Source of the DNA: Polaromonas sp.
GTDB lineage: Bacteria > Pseudomonadota > Gammaproteobacteria > Burkholderiales > Burkholderiaceae_C
Direction of reading: 5' to 3'
Length of the DNA stretch: 54,441 nt
NCBI GenBank assembly: GCA_025363315.1
Contig: JANYED010000061.1
Location: 1 to 54,441, forward strand
Below the pieces are notes generated by a model that saw nothing but the letters and a program-made list of their open reading frames with translations, did not search any database and had not been told where the DNA came from. Each line of letters opens with the position of its first letter. The stretch's first letter is position 1. Below are positions 7,310 to 16,505 of the stretch, piece by piece. Both the position numbers and the translations under genes were made by a program.

Positions 7310-8018
7310 GACGGCCCCATCAAAAATCTTGAATTTCAACCACGGTAACAACACCAGTGACTTTACCAAGCTGTGTTTGCAGCTTGTGGCAAAAGGTTTA
7401 AAACCAATATGGGTGATGTTGGCCGGGCTCATGCTGACCCTGCCTGTGCATTCAGCAGCGCCGGAAACGATTTTGGTCGTCGGCGATTCGTTGAGCGCTG
7501 AATATGGCCTCAAGCGCGGAGCCGGCTGGGTGCCGCTGCTTGAAAAGCAGCTTGCCTCTGAGAAAAAGACAGCCAAGGTCATCAATGCCAGCATCAGCGG
7601 CGACACCACCTCGGGTGGGCGCTCGCGCATCGGTGCGCTGCTGGCCGCGCACAAGCCGACTGTCGTCGTGATTGAACTCGGCGGCAACGACGCGCTTCGT
7701 GGCCTGCCGCTGGACATGACCGAGGCCAACCTGACAGCCATGACGCGAGCCGCCAAAAAAGCCGGCGCCAAAGTACTGCTGCTGGGCATGCAGGTACCCC
7801 CCAATTACGGCGGCGCGTACGGCGCGACTTTCTCAAACTTGTTCGTAAAAGTAGCCAAGGCTGAAAAAGTTGCGCTGCTACCGTTCTTTTTAAAAGGTGT
7901 GGCTGACGTGCCAGATGTAGCTGGCCAGTTTCAGGCCGACCGCATTCACCCCAACGAGCAGGCGCAGCCCAAAATGCTGGCCAATGTGTGGCCTGAATTG
8001 AAAAAGCTCTTGAAATGA
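7308..8018 (+). CDS. tesA: Arylesterase / acyl-CoA thioesterase TesA-like SGNH hydrolase
   Basis: An SGNH (GDSL) hydrolase of up to 236 residues. Block I VVGDSLSAEYG (Ser at residue 61), block III GGNDALRG and the C-terminal DRIHPN with the Asp-His pair are present, as in E. coli TesA, a periplasmic thioesterase I/lysophospholipase/arylesterase. A hydrophobic signal segment (IWVMLAGLMLTLPVHSA) precedes the catalytic domain. With the ATG at 7308 the signal N-region is unusually long (about 35 residues); a GTG at 7386 (VAKGLKPIWVML) gives a more ordinary signal peptide and would avoid overlap with ybbA. The stop overlaps the selU start as ATGA, indicating translational coupling. Confidence 0.88.
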   Translation: MTAPSKILNFNHGNNTSDFTKLCLQLVAKGLKPIWVMLAGLMLTLPVHSAAPETILVVGDSLSAEYGLKRGAGWVPLLEKQLASEKKTAKVINASISGDTTSGGRSRIGALLAAHKPTVVVIELGGNDALRGLPLDMTEANLTAMTRAAKKAGAKVLLLGMQVPPNYGGAYGATFSNLFVKVAKAEKVALLPFFLKGVADVPDVAGQFQADRIHPNEQAQPKMLANVWPELKKLLK

Positions 8019-9073
8019 GTGTGATCAAAATTTCAGCTGTTGATGTGCTGACAAGACTTGGCGATTTCTCAGATGTCATTGACGCCAGATCGGAAGGCGA
8101 ATTTGATGACGACCACTTGCCTGGCGCTATCAACTGGCCCAGCCTGAACGACGAAGAGCGCAAGCTGGTTGGCACTGAATACAAACAGATCAGCGCCTTT
8201 GATGCCAAAAAACGCGGCGCGGCACTGGTCGCCAAGAACATTGCGTGCCACCTGGAGCGTGACGTGATCCACAAGCCGCGCGACTGGCAGCCGCTGGTGT
8301 ACTGCTGGCGCGGCGGCAAGCGCAGTGGCTCGCTGGCGCTGATCCTGGACCAGATTGGTTTTAACGTGACACTGGTGGATGGCGGCTACAAGGCCTTCAG
8401 GGCCGCGCTGGTGGCTGACTTGCCACAACTGGCGGCACAACACAGCTACCGCGTGATTTGCGGCACCACAGGTTCAGGCAAAACGCGGCTGCTGCAAGCC
8501 CTGGCGGCACTTGGCGCGCAGGTGCTGGACCTGGAAGCGCTGGCCAACCACCGTTCGTCGGTGCTGGGGGTGATCCCAGGCCTGCCGCAGCCCACGCAAA
8601 AAGCCTACGACAGCCTGATCTGGGCGGCGCTTAAAAGCTTTGATGCATCACGGCCTGTGTACATTGAGAGCGAAAGCAAAAAGGTTGGCAACGTGGCGAT
8701 ACCCGAGGGTTTGATCACGGCGATGCGCGCTGCGCCGTGCCTGCAACTGGATTTAAGCGAAGACGAGCGGGTTCAGTTGCTGCTGGAAGACTACGATTTC
8801 TTCGTCAAGGACATTGCGTTTTTTTGCGACCGCCTGGGTGCGCTGACCCAGGCGCGCGGCAAGGAAGTAGTGACCAGCTGGCAAACGCGTGCCCGCAACG
8901 GCGATGTGGCATCAGTTGTTCGCAAGCTGCTGGTTGATCACTACGACCCGGTGTATTTGCAGTCGATGCAGCGCAACTTTGCGCAATACCCTGCCCGGCA
9001 CACCATTGCTCCGGCTAACAGGAGCGTTGACGCGATGCAGATTCTGGCTCAGGAAATGCTATTGATAAAGTAG
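8015..9073 (+). CDS. mnmH: tRNA 2-selenouridine synthase MnmH (SelU)
   Basis: A 352-residue two-domain enzyme that converts 2-thiouridine to 2-selenouridine at wobble position 34 of certain tRNAs, using selenophosphate, through a geranylated intermediate. The N-terminal rhodanese domain (VIDARSEGEF, then YCWRGGKRSG with the essential Cys97) is followed by a P-loop (GTTGSGKT, residues 150-157) and the family's C-terminal part (YDSLIWAALKSFDASRPVYI, ESESKKVGN). The ATG overlaps the tesA stop as ATGA. The final codons (MLLIK) and the TAG stop lie inside copy 3 of the dispersed repeat. Selenophosphate synthetase (selD) is not in this window. Confidence 0.95.
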   Translation: MSVIKISAVDVLTRLGDFSDVIDARSEGEFDDDHLPGAINWPSLNDEERKLVGTEYKQISAFDAKKRGAALVAKNIACHLERDVIHKPRDWQPLVYCWRGGKRSGSLALILDQIGFNVTLVDGGYKAFRAALVADLPQLAAQHSYRVICGTTGSGKTRLLQALAALGAQVLDLEALANHRSSVLGVIPGLPQPTQKAYDSLIWAALKSFDASRPVYIESESKKVGNVAIPEGLITAMRAAPCLQLDLSEDERVQLLLEDYDFFVKDIAFFCDRLGALTQARGKEVVTSWQTRARNGDVASVVRKLLVDHYDPVYLQSMQRNFAQYPARHTIAPANRSVDAMQILAQEMLLIK

Positions 9074-9113
9074 CTGCTCGCGCCCGTATTTATTGGCCTA
9101 CAGGCTTATTTGC
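9058..9113 (+). repeat. Dispersed repeat, copy 3 (overlaps end of selU)
   Basis: GCTATTGATAAAG followed by TAGCTGCTCGCGCCCGTA, then TTTATTGGCCTACAGGC and TTATTTG. The selU stop codon TAG is the first three bases of the repeat core, so the repeat encodes the protein's last residues. Confidence 0.85.
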
Positions 9114-9140
9114 CAATAAAGTTCGAAGTTTAGGTGATTT

Positions 9141-9317
9141 TCAAGCCTGAGGCTCGACGGGCGGCGTGCCGTCAACAGGTGGCTGACCGTCCGAGTCGGT
9201 GCCGTCTTCCGGCTCATCAGGCTTGCCTTCGGCTTTGCGTTTGAGTTTGTCTTCTTTTTTGCGCTTTTTGGCCAGCTCTTTTTGACGCTTTTCGTAACCA
9301 TAATTGGGAGTTGCCAC
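9141..9317 (-). CDS. Small lysine-rich conserved protein
   Basis: A 58-residue highly charged protein: VATPNYGYEKRQKELAKKRK at the N-terminus, then a Lys/Glu-rich helical segment and an acidic Pro-rich tail (DSDGQPPVDGTPPVEPQA). The motif NYGYEKRQKELAKK recurs in small hypothetical proteins of Burkholderiales, as far as I recall; no function is known to me. A GTG start at 9317 is chosen because the recognised motif begins there; the open frame extending upstream overlaps metC in another frame. It lies between the convergent end of selU and the stop of metC (9343) and may be transcribed with metC. Confidence 0.6.
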   Translation of the reverse strand: MATPNYGYEKRQKELAKKRKKEDKLKRKAEGKPDEPEDGTDSDGQPPVDGTPPVEPQA

Positions 9318-9342
9318 AGGCTGCTTTCGTTTGAATGTTGGC

Positions 9343-10542
9343 CTAACTGTAATGCATCGCGGCAAGCGCTTGGGCCAGGTCAGCCTGCAAATCTTCTGCG
9401 GCCTCCAGCCCGACTGAAAAGCGCACCAAACCGCCTTTGTACGGCCATGGCGTGGTGCGTAGCACCGCAATGTCATAGGGCGCACACAGGCTCATCGGCC
9501 CGGCCCAGCTGTAGCCAAGTTTGAAAAGTTTCAAGGCGTCGCAAAAACGGTCGACTTGGGCTTGAGCCAGCTCTGGCTTGAACACCACACTGAACAAACA
9601 CGCTGCCGCTGTGCAATCGCGCTTCCACACCTCATGACCCGGCGAGCCAGGCAGCGCCGGGTGCAGTACGGCGGCGACCTCGGGCTGGCCTTGAATAAAG
9701 CGGGCCACTGCACGTGTGGCGCTGTCTTGCGCGGCATAGCGCAGGGCGATGGTGTTCAGCCCGCGCAGCACCAGCTCAGCATCGTTACCCGCCACGCCGT
9801 AGCCGACGCGCATGTGGCAAAAGTGAATCAGGTGATGCAGCTCTTTTTGTCGCGTCACGACTGAACCCATCAGCACATCCGCCCCGCCGCTCGGGTATTT
9901 GGTCAGTGCGTGGGCTGAGATGTCAGCGCCCAAGTCGAATGCATTGAATGCAATGCCTGCGCCCCAGGTGTTGTCAAGTGCGGTGACGATGCCTTGCGGA
10001 TGGACGTTTTGATGCGTTTTGACGACTGCCACCAGCGCTGGCAAATCAGGAAACTCCAGCGTGATGCTGCCCGGCGCTTCAAGCCACACCAGCCGGGTTT
10101 TGGCGCTTAATTTGGCCGCCAGGTCAGCCGGTTTCATCGGGTCATAAAACCGGTGCGTGATGCCCCAGGCCGCCAGCTCGCCGTTGGCAAACGCCTTGTT
10201 CGGGCCGTAGGCGTTGTCAGGTATCAATAGCTCGTCGCCTGCTTTTAAAAACGCCATGCCCACCAGCACGACAGCCGCCAGCCCGCTGGGCACCAGGGTG
10301 CAAAACTTGCCGCCTTCCAGCGTGGCAACGCGCTCTTCCAGCAAAAAAGTGGTCGGCGTTCCGTGCAGGCCGTAGGTGTAGCCGGTTTTATGTTGCCAGT
10401 CGCGTGTGCGCAGCGCTGCGACGCTGGGAAATATGACGGTTGATGCCCGGTGGATGGCGGGCGGTATGGCCTCAAAGCCGGCAGGCGGCTTGTACGGGTG
10501 GTGAATCAGGGCTGTGGGGAGTTGGGGAGGTGAATCGCTCAT
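9343..10542 (-). CDS. metC: Cystathionine beta-lyase (MetC-type PLP enzyme)
   Basis: A 399-residue cytoplasmic PLP-dependent enzyme of the Cys/Met metabolism family. The cofactor lysine is in SAHALTKYPSGG (Lys215), with the phosphate/aromatic signature TGYTYGLHGTPT and the LEAPGS and DNTWGAG motifs expected for MetC. MetC cleaves cystathionine to homocysteine, pyruvate and ammonia in methionine synthesis. The ATG at 10542 (MSDSPPQLPT) is preferred over a GTG one codon upstream. Other gamma-family members (gamma-lyase, gamma-synthase) are possible, but the DNTWGAG and PWPYKGGLVRFSVGLE features favour MetC. Confidence 0.88.
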   Translation of the reverse strand: MSDSPPQLPTALIHHPYKPPAGFEAIPPAIHRASTVIFPSVAALRTRDWQHKTGYTYGLHGTPTTFLLEERVATLEGGKFCTLVPSGLAAVVLVGMAFLKAGDELLIPDNAYGPNKAFANGELAAWGITHRFYDPMKPADLAAKLSAKTRLVWLEAPGSITLEFPDLPALVAVVKTHQNVHPQGIVTALDNTWGAGIAFNAFDLGADISAHALTKYPSGGADVLMGSVVTRQKELHHLIHFCHMRVGYGVAGNDAELVLRGLNTIALRYAAQDSATRAVARFIQGQPEVAAVLHPALPGSPGHEVWKRDCTAAACLFSVVFKPELAQAQVDRFCDALKLFKLGYSWAGPMSLCAPYDIAVLRTTPWPYKGGLVRFSVGLEAAEDLQADLAQALAAMHYS

Positions 10543-10664
10543 CACCAGATATTAACGGCAACTCCTTGGCCCCTTCAAGCAAAAGCCGCAGGACTGGCTT
10601 TGCCAGACCGCAGGAACAACGACCCCTTTGGGGCAGCGGCCACACGCAGGGGCAAGCGTGGGCG

Positions 10665-11189
10665 CTATATCTTCCACTTAGCTAGCAACTCCGTCGGCGA
10701 CAGCGAGTCATAGCTTTCAAACGGTTGGTGAATCCATGGATTGGTGGGGAGCAGTTCCACCGAATAGTCGGGCTGAAAAGTGGAGACGCCTTTGGTCCAG
10801 ATCACAGCGCTGCGCAGCTCTGTGATGGGGGCGTAGTTGTTTTTGAGCTGGTGAATGACGGCGTTCAGTGTGTGGCCTGTGTCTGCCAGGTCATCAACCA
10901 GCAGTACTTTGCCAGCGATCTCGCCTTTAGGGGTGGTGATGAAGCGGGCGATGTCCAGCTCGCCCTGCCTGGTTCCTGCATCAGCGCGATACGAGCTGGT
11001 CGACATGATCGCCAGCGGCTTGTCAAAGATGCGCGACAGGATGTCGCCAGGGCGCATACCGCCGCGTGCCAGACACAAAATCGTGTCGAACTGCCAGCCC
11101 GATTGATGCACCTTGATGGCGAGCTTTTCAATCAGGTTGTGATACTCGTCATAGCTGACGTAGAGATGCTTGCCGTCTTCTGTCAACAT
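10665..11189 (-). CDS. Purine phosphoribosyltransferase-like protein
   Basis: A 174-residue type I phosphoribosyltransferase. The PRPP-binding loop VLLVDDLADTGHTL is near residues 97-110, and an N-terminal segment LCLARGGMRPGDILSRIF matches xanthine/hypoxanthine-guanine phosphoribosyltransferases. It would convert a purine base plus PRPP to the nucleotide. The gene directly follows purA on the same strand, which supports a purine-salvage role. The base specificity is not determinable by eye. A copy of the dispersed repeat sits between purA and this gene. Confidence 0.85.
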   Translation of the reverse strand: MLTEDGKHLYVSYDEYHNLIEKLAIKVHQSGWQFDTILCLARGGMRPGDILSRIFDKPLAIMSTSSYRADAGTRQGELDIARFITTPKGEIAGKVLLVDDLADTGHTLNAVIHQLKNNYAPITELRSAVIWTKGVSTFQPDYSVELLPTNPWIHQPFESYDSLSPTELLAKWKI

Positions 11190-11195
11190 ATTTCT

Positions 11196-11252
11196 ATTCC
11201 TGTTTTGATAGCTGCTCGCGCCCGTATTTATTGGGCTAAAGGCTTATTTGAT
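11196..11252 (+). repeat. Dispersed intergenic repeat, copy 4
   Basis: GATAGCTGCTCGCGCCCGTA followed by TTTATTGGGCTAAAGGC and TTATTTG. It lies in the 77-base gap between purA and the phosphoribosyltransferase gene, so it would be part of a shared transcript. The GCCC...GGGC arms can pair. Confidence 0.85.
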
Positions 11253-11266
11253 ACCTGAAACGTACT

Positions 11267-12640
<1,374 letters not shown>

Positions 12641-13828
12641 TTAACGGTTCTCGGCCGACGTGGCCAGTGCTGTGACTGTCCATTGGCCGTTTGAATGAAC
12701 AAGTTCCCGGTCACAGTCAAACTCATTGACCTCATGCTCATGACCCGGCAGCACGCAGACAACCGTGTCACCGGACGTGCGCAGTTGGGAAATAACGGCG
12801 CTCAAGGCCGTGTTTTCAACCCACGGCGCGCGTACGGCGGCCTTCAGGGGTCGCGGCGGCAATACCGTGACAAGTTCCTTCAAGTCCAAGCTAAATCCGG
12901 CGGCAGGCCGGCTGCGGCCAAAAACCGCACCCACCTCATCGTACCGCCCACCTCGGGCCAGCTCGGCACCGTGGCCGTAAATGGCAAAGCGTGTGCCGCT
13001 GTAATAGGCGTAGCCGCGCAGGTCAGCCAGATCAAACCCTACTGCTGCATGGGCTTCAACATGCGACGCCAGCCATTTCAAATTTTGTAGCGCCTGACGC
13101 AATAATTCATTGGGCTGCAGGGCTTTTACTGCTTCATCAAGCACTTTGGCGTCGCCGTACAGCTGAAGCAAAACCTGAAGCCCTTCACGCGAAACGGCAG
13201 GCATGTCTTTCACGCTAGCCGTCAGGCTGCTTAGCTCGGCGCTATCTTTGGCGGCCAAGGCGGCATGAATGCGGCTCAGTGTTTTGACCGGAATGTGCGT
13301 GCCAGCCAGCAAACTGCTGACAATCCGGACATCGGCCATGTCAACCCTCAAGTCTTTGATACCCGCTGCCCTCAAGCCTTGCAAAGCCAACATTTGCGCT
13401 TCCAGGTCTGCTTCAGGCCCGGCATGGCCGTAGATTTCAGCGCCAAACTGCAAGGGCTCGCGCGTGGCGTGCGGCTTGTCGGCCCGGGTATGCAGTACCG
13501 GGCCGCAATAGCACAGGCGGGCGACGCCGCTGCGGTTCAGCAAATGCGCATCGATGCGGGCAACTTGCGGCGTGGTGTCAGCCCTGAGGCCCAGCGTGCG
13601 GCCCGACAGCTGGTCAACGAGCTTGAAGGTTTGCAAATCAAGCGCCTCACCGGTGCCGGTGAGCAGCGACTCGATGTGCTCGAGCATCGGCGGCATAACC
13701 AACTCGTAGCCGTAACTGCGAGCGGTGTCCAGCCACAGGCGGCGAAGCTCTTCAATATGACGCGCCTCGGACGGCAGGACATCGGCAATTTGATCCGGCA
13801 ATTGCCATGATGACGACCAGGCGGGCAT
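12641..13828 (-). CDS. hisZ: ATP phosphoribosyltransferase regulatory subunit HisZ
   Basis: A 395-residue HisRS paralogue that binds short-form HisG and makes it active and histidine-sensitive. HisRS-like motif 2 ([15 protein letters not shown]) and a later [14 protein letters not shown] segment are visible, while the anticodon-binding domain of HisRS is absent. The ATG at 13828 ([19 protein letters not shown]) matches the family. However, the reading frame is open a further 53 codons upstream to an ATG at 13987, and that extension is the C-terminal half of a decayed yjeT gene. purA follows 27 bases downstream. Confidence 0.93.
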   Translation of the reverse strand: MPAWSSSWQLPDQIADVLPSEARHIEELRRLWLDTARSYGYELVMPPMLEHIESLLTGTGEALDLQTFKLVDQLSGRTLGLRADTTPQVARIDAHLLNRSGVARLCYCGPVLHTRADKPHATREPLQFGAEIYGHAGPEADLEAQMLALQGLRAAGIKDLRVDMADVRIVSSLLAGTHIPVKTLSRIHAALAAKDSAELSSLTASVKDMPAVSREGLQVLLQLYGDAKVLDEAVKALQPNELLRQALQNLKWLASHVEAHAAVGFDLADLRGYAYYSGTRFAIYGHGAELARGGRYDEVGAVFGRSRPAAGFSLDLKELVTVLPPRPLKAAVRAPWVENTALSAVISQLRTSGDTVVCVLPGHEHEVNEFDCDRELVHSNGQWTVTALATSAENR

Positions 13829-13903
13829 GTGATTTGAGTTCGCTGTTAAAACCCGGATTTTACCGGGGTAAACCGACGCTTTTCTGACCGTCAGCGCGCC
13901 AAG

Positions 13904-14110
13904 CCCAGCGCAGGTCAAAAAAGCAATCGCCAGTAATCCCAAAACAACACTGAACAGGCCAAAAAAGCGAATTTGCCCGTGTTTCATTTTCAGGGCTTGC
14001 TTAGAGGCCTTTCGTCAGCCGGTAGATGACAAAAGCGGCAACATCCCTTTAATGACCAGCACAATGACCAGCACAACGGCCAGCGCCAGCCAGATGGTGC
14101 TGCCGTCCAT
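13904..14110 (-). pseudogene. yjeT: YjeT / DUF2065 small membrane protein, disrupted by in-frame TGA
   Basis: The frame starting at 14110 encodes MDGSTIWLALAVVLVIVLVI, then KGMLPLLSSTG and a TGA stop (14015-14017). The same frame then continues [20 protein letters not shown] and a second hydrophobic helix. Together these are a DUF2065 protein (about 60 residues, two helices, usually between hflC and hisZ). In the family the codon after ...PxG/A is Trp, so TGG has become TGA. A perfect 12-bp tandem duplication (14051-14074) has also lengthened the first helix, and no stop remains at the end, so the frame enters hisZ. The first 31 codons could still be translated. I read this as a pseudogene; sequencing error at the TGA is the alternative. 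Confidence 0.75.
14051..14074 (+). repeat. 12-bp perfect tandem duplication within yjeT
   Basis: AATGACCAGCAC occurs twice in direct succession. On the coding (minus) strand it duplicates VLVI in the first transmembrane helix of the YjeT remnant. It supports relaxed selection on this gene. Confidence 0.9.
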
Positions 14111-14118
14111 GAAGCGGC

Positions 14119-15012
14119 TTATTTTTTGGTAGACGCAGCAGGGCCTGAACCACGCATGGCTTTGAAGAAGTCTGAAGATGGGTCAACGACCACCACATCA
14201 CTCTTCTTGTTAAAGCTGGCTTTGTAGGCGTCCAGGCTGCGATAAAACTGCGCAAATTGTGCGTCCCGGCCAAACGCATCAGCGTACAAAGCTGACGCTT
14301 TCGCATCGCCCTCTCCTTTGATTTTTTGAGCATCGCGATAAGCCTCGGCGATCAGCACGTCGCGCTGGCGATCTGCGTCAGCCCGAATTTTTTCACCCTC
14401 GGCACTGCCGGTGGAACGCAGCTCATTGGCCACCTGCTGCCGCTCCGACTTCATTCGCTGATAAACCGAATCGGCCACCGATGGTGGAAAGTCAACCCGC
14501 TTGATGCGCACGTCCACAATCTCGATACCAAAGGTTTTGGCATCATCGATCAGGCGCTGCTGAACGCCTTGCATGATTTTGTCTCGATCAGTCGACAGAA
14601 CATCCTTGACGGTACGCTTGGTCACTTCAGAGTTCAGCGCGTCCTGCACAACTGATGTCAAGCGTGCCTCAGCGGTTTGAATACTGGTGCCGCCCGAGTT
14701 GTTGCGGATGAATTGCTTGGGGTCTGCAATGCGCCACTTGACCAGCCAGTCCACCACCAGGTTTTTCTTTTCAGCGGTCTGGATTGAGCCGGTTTCCGGG
14801 CTGTCTAGCGTCAGCACACGACGGTCCAGAAACACCACGTTTTGAAACGGCTGGGGCAGCTTGAAGCGAAGGCCCGGCTCAGTGATCACTTCCTTGATCT
14901 GACCAAAAGAATAGAGAACGCCGAACTGGCGCTGGTCCACCACGAATAGCGTGGACGCGAAAATAGCCAGCGCCACCAACAAGGTGGTGATGACGAAACC
15001 GAGTTTATTCAT
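14119..15012 (-). CDS. hflC: HflC, modulator of FtsH protease
   Basis: A 297-residue SPFH/prohibitin-domain protein with an N-terminal membrane anchor (residues 4-26, GFVITTLLVALAIFASTLFV) and a periplasmic band-7 domain beginning VDQRQFGVLYSFGQIKEVI. The family motif GIEIVDVRIKRVDFPPSVADS and the Ala/Glu-rich coiled coil (AEGEKIRADADRQRDVLIAE) are present. HflC assembles with HflK around FtsH in the inner membrane and modulates its proteolysis. It is encoded 14 bases downstream of hflK, in the usual hfq-hflX-hflK-hflC order. Confidence 0.96.
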   Translation of the reverse strand: MNKLGFVITTLLVALAIFASTLFVVDQRQFGVLYSFGQIKEVITEPGLRFKLPQPFQNVVFLDRRVLTLDSPETGSIQTAEKKNLVVDWLVKWRIADPKQFIRNNSGGTSIQTAEARLTSVVQDALNSEVTKRTVKDVLSTDRDKIMQGVQQRLIDDAKTFGIEIVDVRIKRVDFPPSVADSVYQRMKSERQQVANELRSTGSAEGEKIRADADRQRDVLIAEAYRDAQKIKGEGDAKASALYADAFGRDAQFAQFYRSLDAYKASFNKKSDVVVVDPSSDFFKAMRGSGPAASTKK

Positions 15013-15026
15013 TGTTCATGTTCCTC

Positions 15027-16451
15027 TTATCGATTGTCACGGTCGCGGGTGCGTGAGCCGTCACGTGCCCGGCTGTCAGCAGCAGCTGGTGCAGGTACGG
15101 CAGCTGCGGGTGCTGTGGGCACAATCGCAATGTCTGCGCTGCCAACCGCATTAACGCCGCCTGCCGCCTGCATCAACTTGTCAAGTGGCAGATAAAGCAG
15201 GTTGTTGCCCTGCTTCGAGTCGACCATGACTTTGGTCACGCTGCTGTAAATTTGCTGCATCGCATCGGTGTACATGCGGTCACGGGTAACCTGCGGCGCT
15301 TTTTGATATTCGGTGTAGACCGATTTAAATCGCTCTGCGTCACCCTCGGCGCGGGCCACCACGTTCGCCTTGTAGCCGTCAGCTTCTTCTTTCAGGCGTG
15401 CAGCGGTACCCTTGGCCCGCGGAACGACTTCATTAGCGTAGGCTTGACCTTCGTTTTTAAGACGGTCACGATCCTGGCCTGCCTTTAGCGCGTCGTCAAA
15501 TGCAGCTTGTACGGGCTCGGGAGGCTGCACGTTTTGAATATTGACGGTCTGGATCAAAATACCGGTCTTGTAGCGGTCAAGTTGGGCCTGCACACTTTTA
15601 ACAACGTCGCGTTGAATAGACTCGCGATCTTTGTTCAACACAGTATCCATCGTGCCTTTGCCAACCACCTCGCGAATGGCGGATTCAGCCGCTTTTTTGA
15701 CGGCATCGTCAGGGTTGCGGTTTTGAAACAAATAATCGGCCGCGCTTTTCAGGCGGTATTGAATCGTGAATTTGATGTCGACGATGTTTTCATCCTGCGT
15801 CAGCATGGATGACTCTTTCAGCCCCGCTGCGCCGGCGGCTGAACCGCGACCGATTTCAACCGAGCGCAGCTGCGTCAACGCCACTGTTTCATGGCGTTCT
15901 ATCGGATACGGCATGCGCCAGTTAAAGCCAGCATCGCGTGTGCCTTTCAGCTCACCAAAGCGGGTGATGACGGCCTGCTGACCCTCTTGCACAATGAAAA
16001 ACCCGGTGCCTAACCAGATCAAAACAGCGACAGCCGCAATCAAACCTGCACCAATGCCGGCACTTTTCATGTCTGGCTGGAAACCGCCTCCAGGCGGCGT
16101 ATTGCCACCGTTACCGCCGCCCACCGGCCGGCCGCGTCCGTTCTTGTTGCCACCAAAAAGGCCATTGAGTTTGCGATTGAAGTCACGCCACAATTCATCA
16201 AGGTCAGGCGGGCCCTGGTTGCTGCCTTTTGGCCGGGGGCGCTGTTCAGGCGCTGGTGCTGGGCGTTGCGGCTCGCTGTTGTTGGGTTCGTTGCTGTTGG
16301 GTTTGACATCACCATCCGACGGCTTGTCTGCGGCAGGCTTGTCACCGTCCCTTCCCCAACGATTGTCATTGAGGTTGAACATGCCAAGGGCACGCTGCTT
16401 CAATTGGTTAGGCCATCGGGTCAGGGTCTGTAGCACGGGGTTCAGGTTCAT
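15027..16451 (-). CDS. hflK: HflK, modulator of FtsH protease
   Basis: A 474-residue SPFH-domain partner of HflC. The N-terminal cytoplasmic part is disordered, rich in Pro, Asn and Gly (residues 35-128), and contains the family segment FNLNDNRWGRDGD. A transmembrane helix follows at about 131-153 (AGIGAGLIAAVAVLIWLGTG), then the band-7 domain (FFIVQEGQQAVITRFGELKG). The ATG at 16451 is chosen, preceded by an AAGAG ribosome site; an in-frame TTG lies seven codons upstream and a later ATG at 16382 (MFNLNDNRWG) is also possible. The low-complexity tail ends in Arg/Asp-rich sequence. Confidence 0.94.
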   Translation of the reverse strand: MNLNPVLQTLTRWPNQLKQRALGMFNLNDNRWGRDGDKPAADKPSDGDVKPNSNEPNNSEPQRPAPAPEQRPRPKGSNQGPPDLDELWRDFNRKLNGLFGGNKNGRGRPVGGGNGGNTPPGGGFQPDMKSAGIGAGLIAAVAVLIWLGTGFFIVQEGQQAVITRFGELKGTRDAGFNWRMPYPIERHETVALTQLRSVEIGRGSAAGAAGLKESSMLTQDENIVDIKFTIQYRLKSAADYLFQNRNPDDAVKKAAESAIREVVGKGTMDTVLNKDRESIQRDVVKSVQAQLDRYKTGILIQTVNIQNVQPPEPVQAAFDDALKAGQDRDRLKNEGQAYANEVVPRAKGTAARLKEEADGYKANVVARAEGDAERFKSVYTEYQKAPQVTRDRMYTDAMQQIYSSVTKVMVDSKQGNNLLYLPLDKLMQAAGGVNAVGSADIAIVPTAPAAAVPAPAAADSRARDGSRTRDRDNR

Positions 16452-16505
16452 GAGATCTTGCTCTTTTTTCAATACTTCAACATTGTGCCTAACTCGCGTC
16501 TTGGT

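Noticed and set aside
10560-10664. Small GC-rich dyads (CTGGC-TTT-GCCAG and CCCC-TTT-GGGG) between metC and the phosphoribosyltransferase gene
   Set aside because: The stems are short and no T-run follows, so I do not call a terminator.
14015-14017. TGA in yjeT as a selenocysteine codon (a selU gene is nearby)
   Set aside because: The family has Trp, not Cys, at this position, no SECIS-like hairpin was seen just after it, and SelU acts on tRNA uridine rather than protein selenocysteine. Nonsense mutation or sequence error is simpler.
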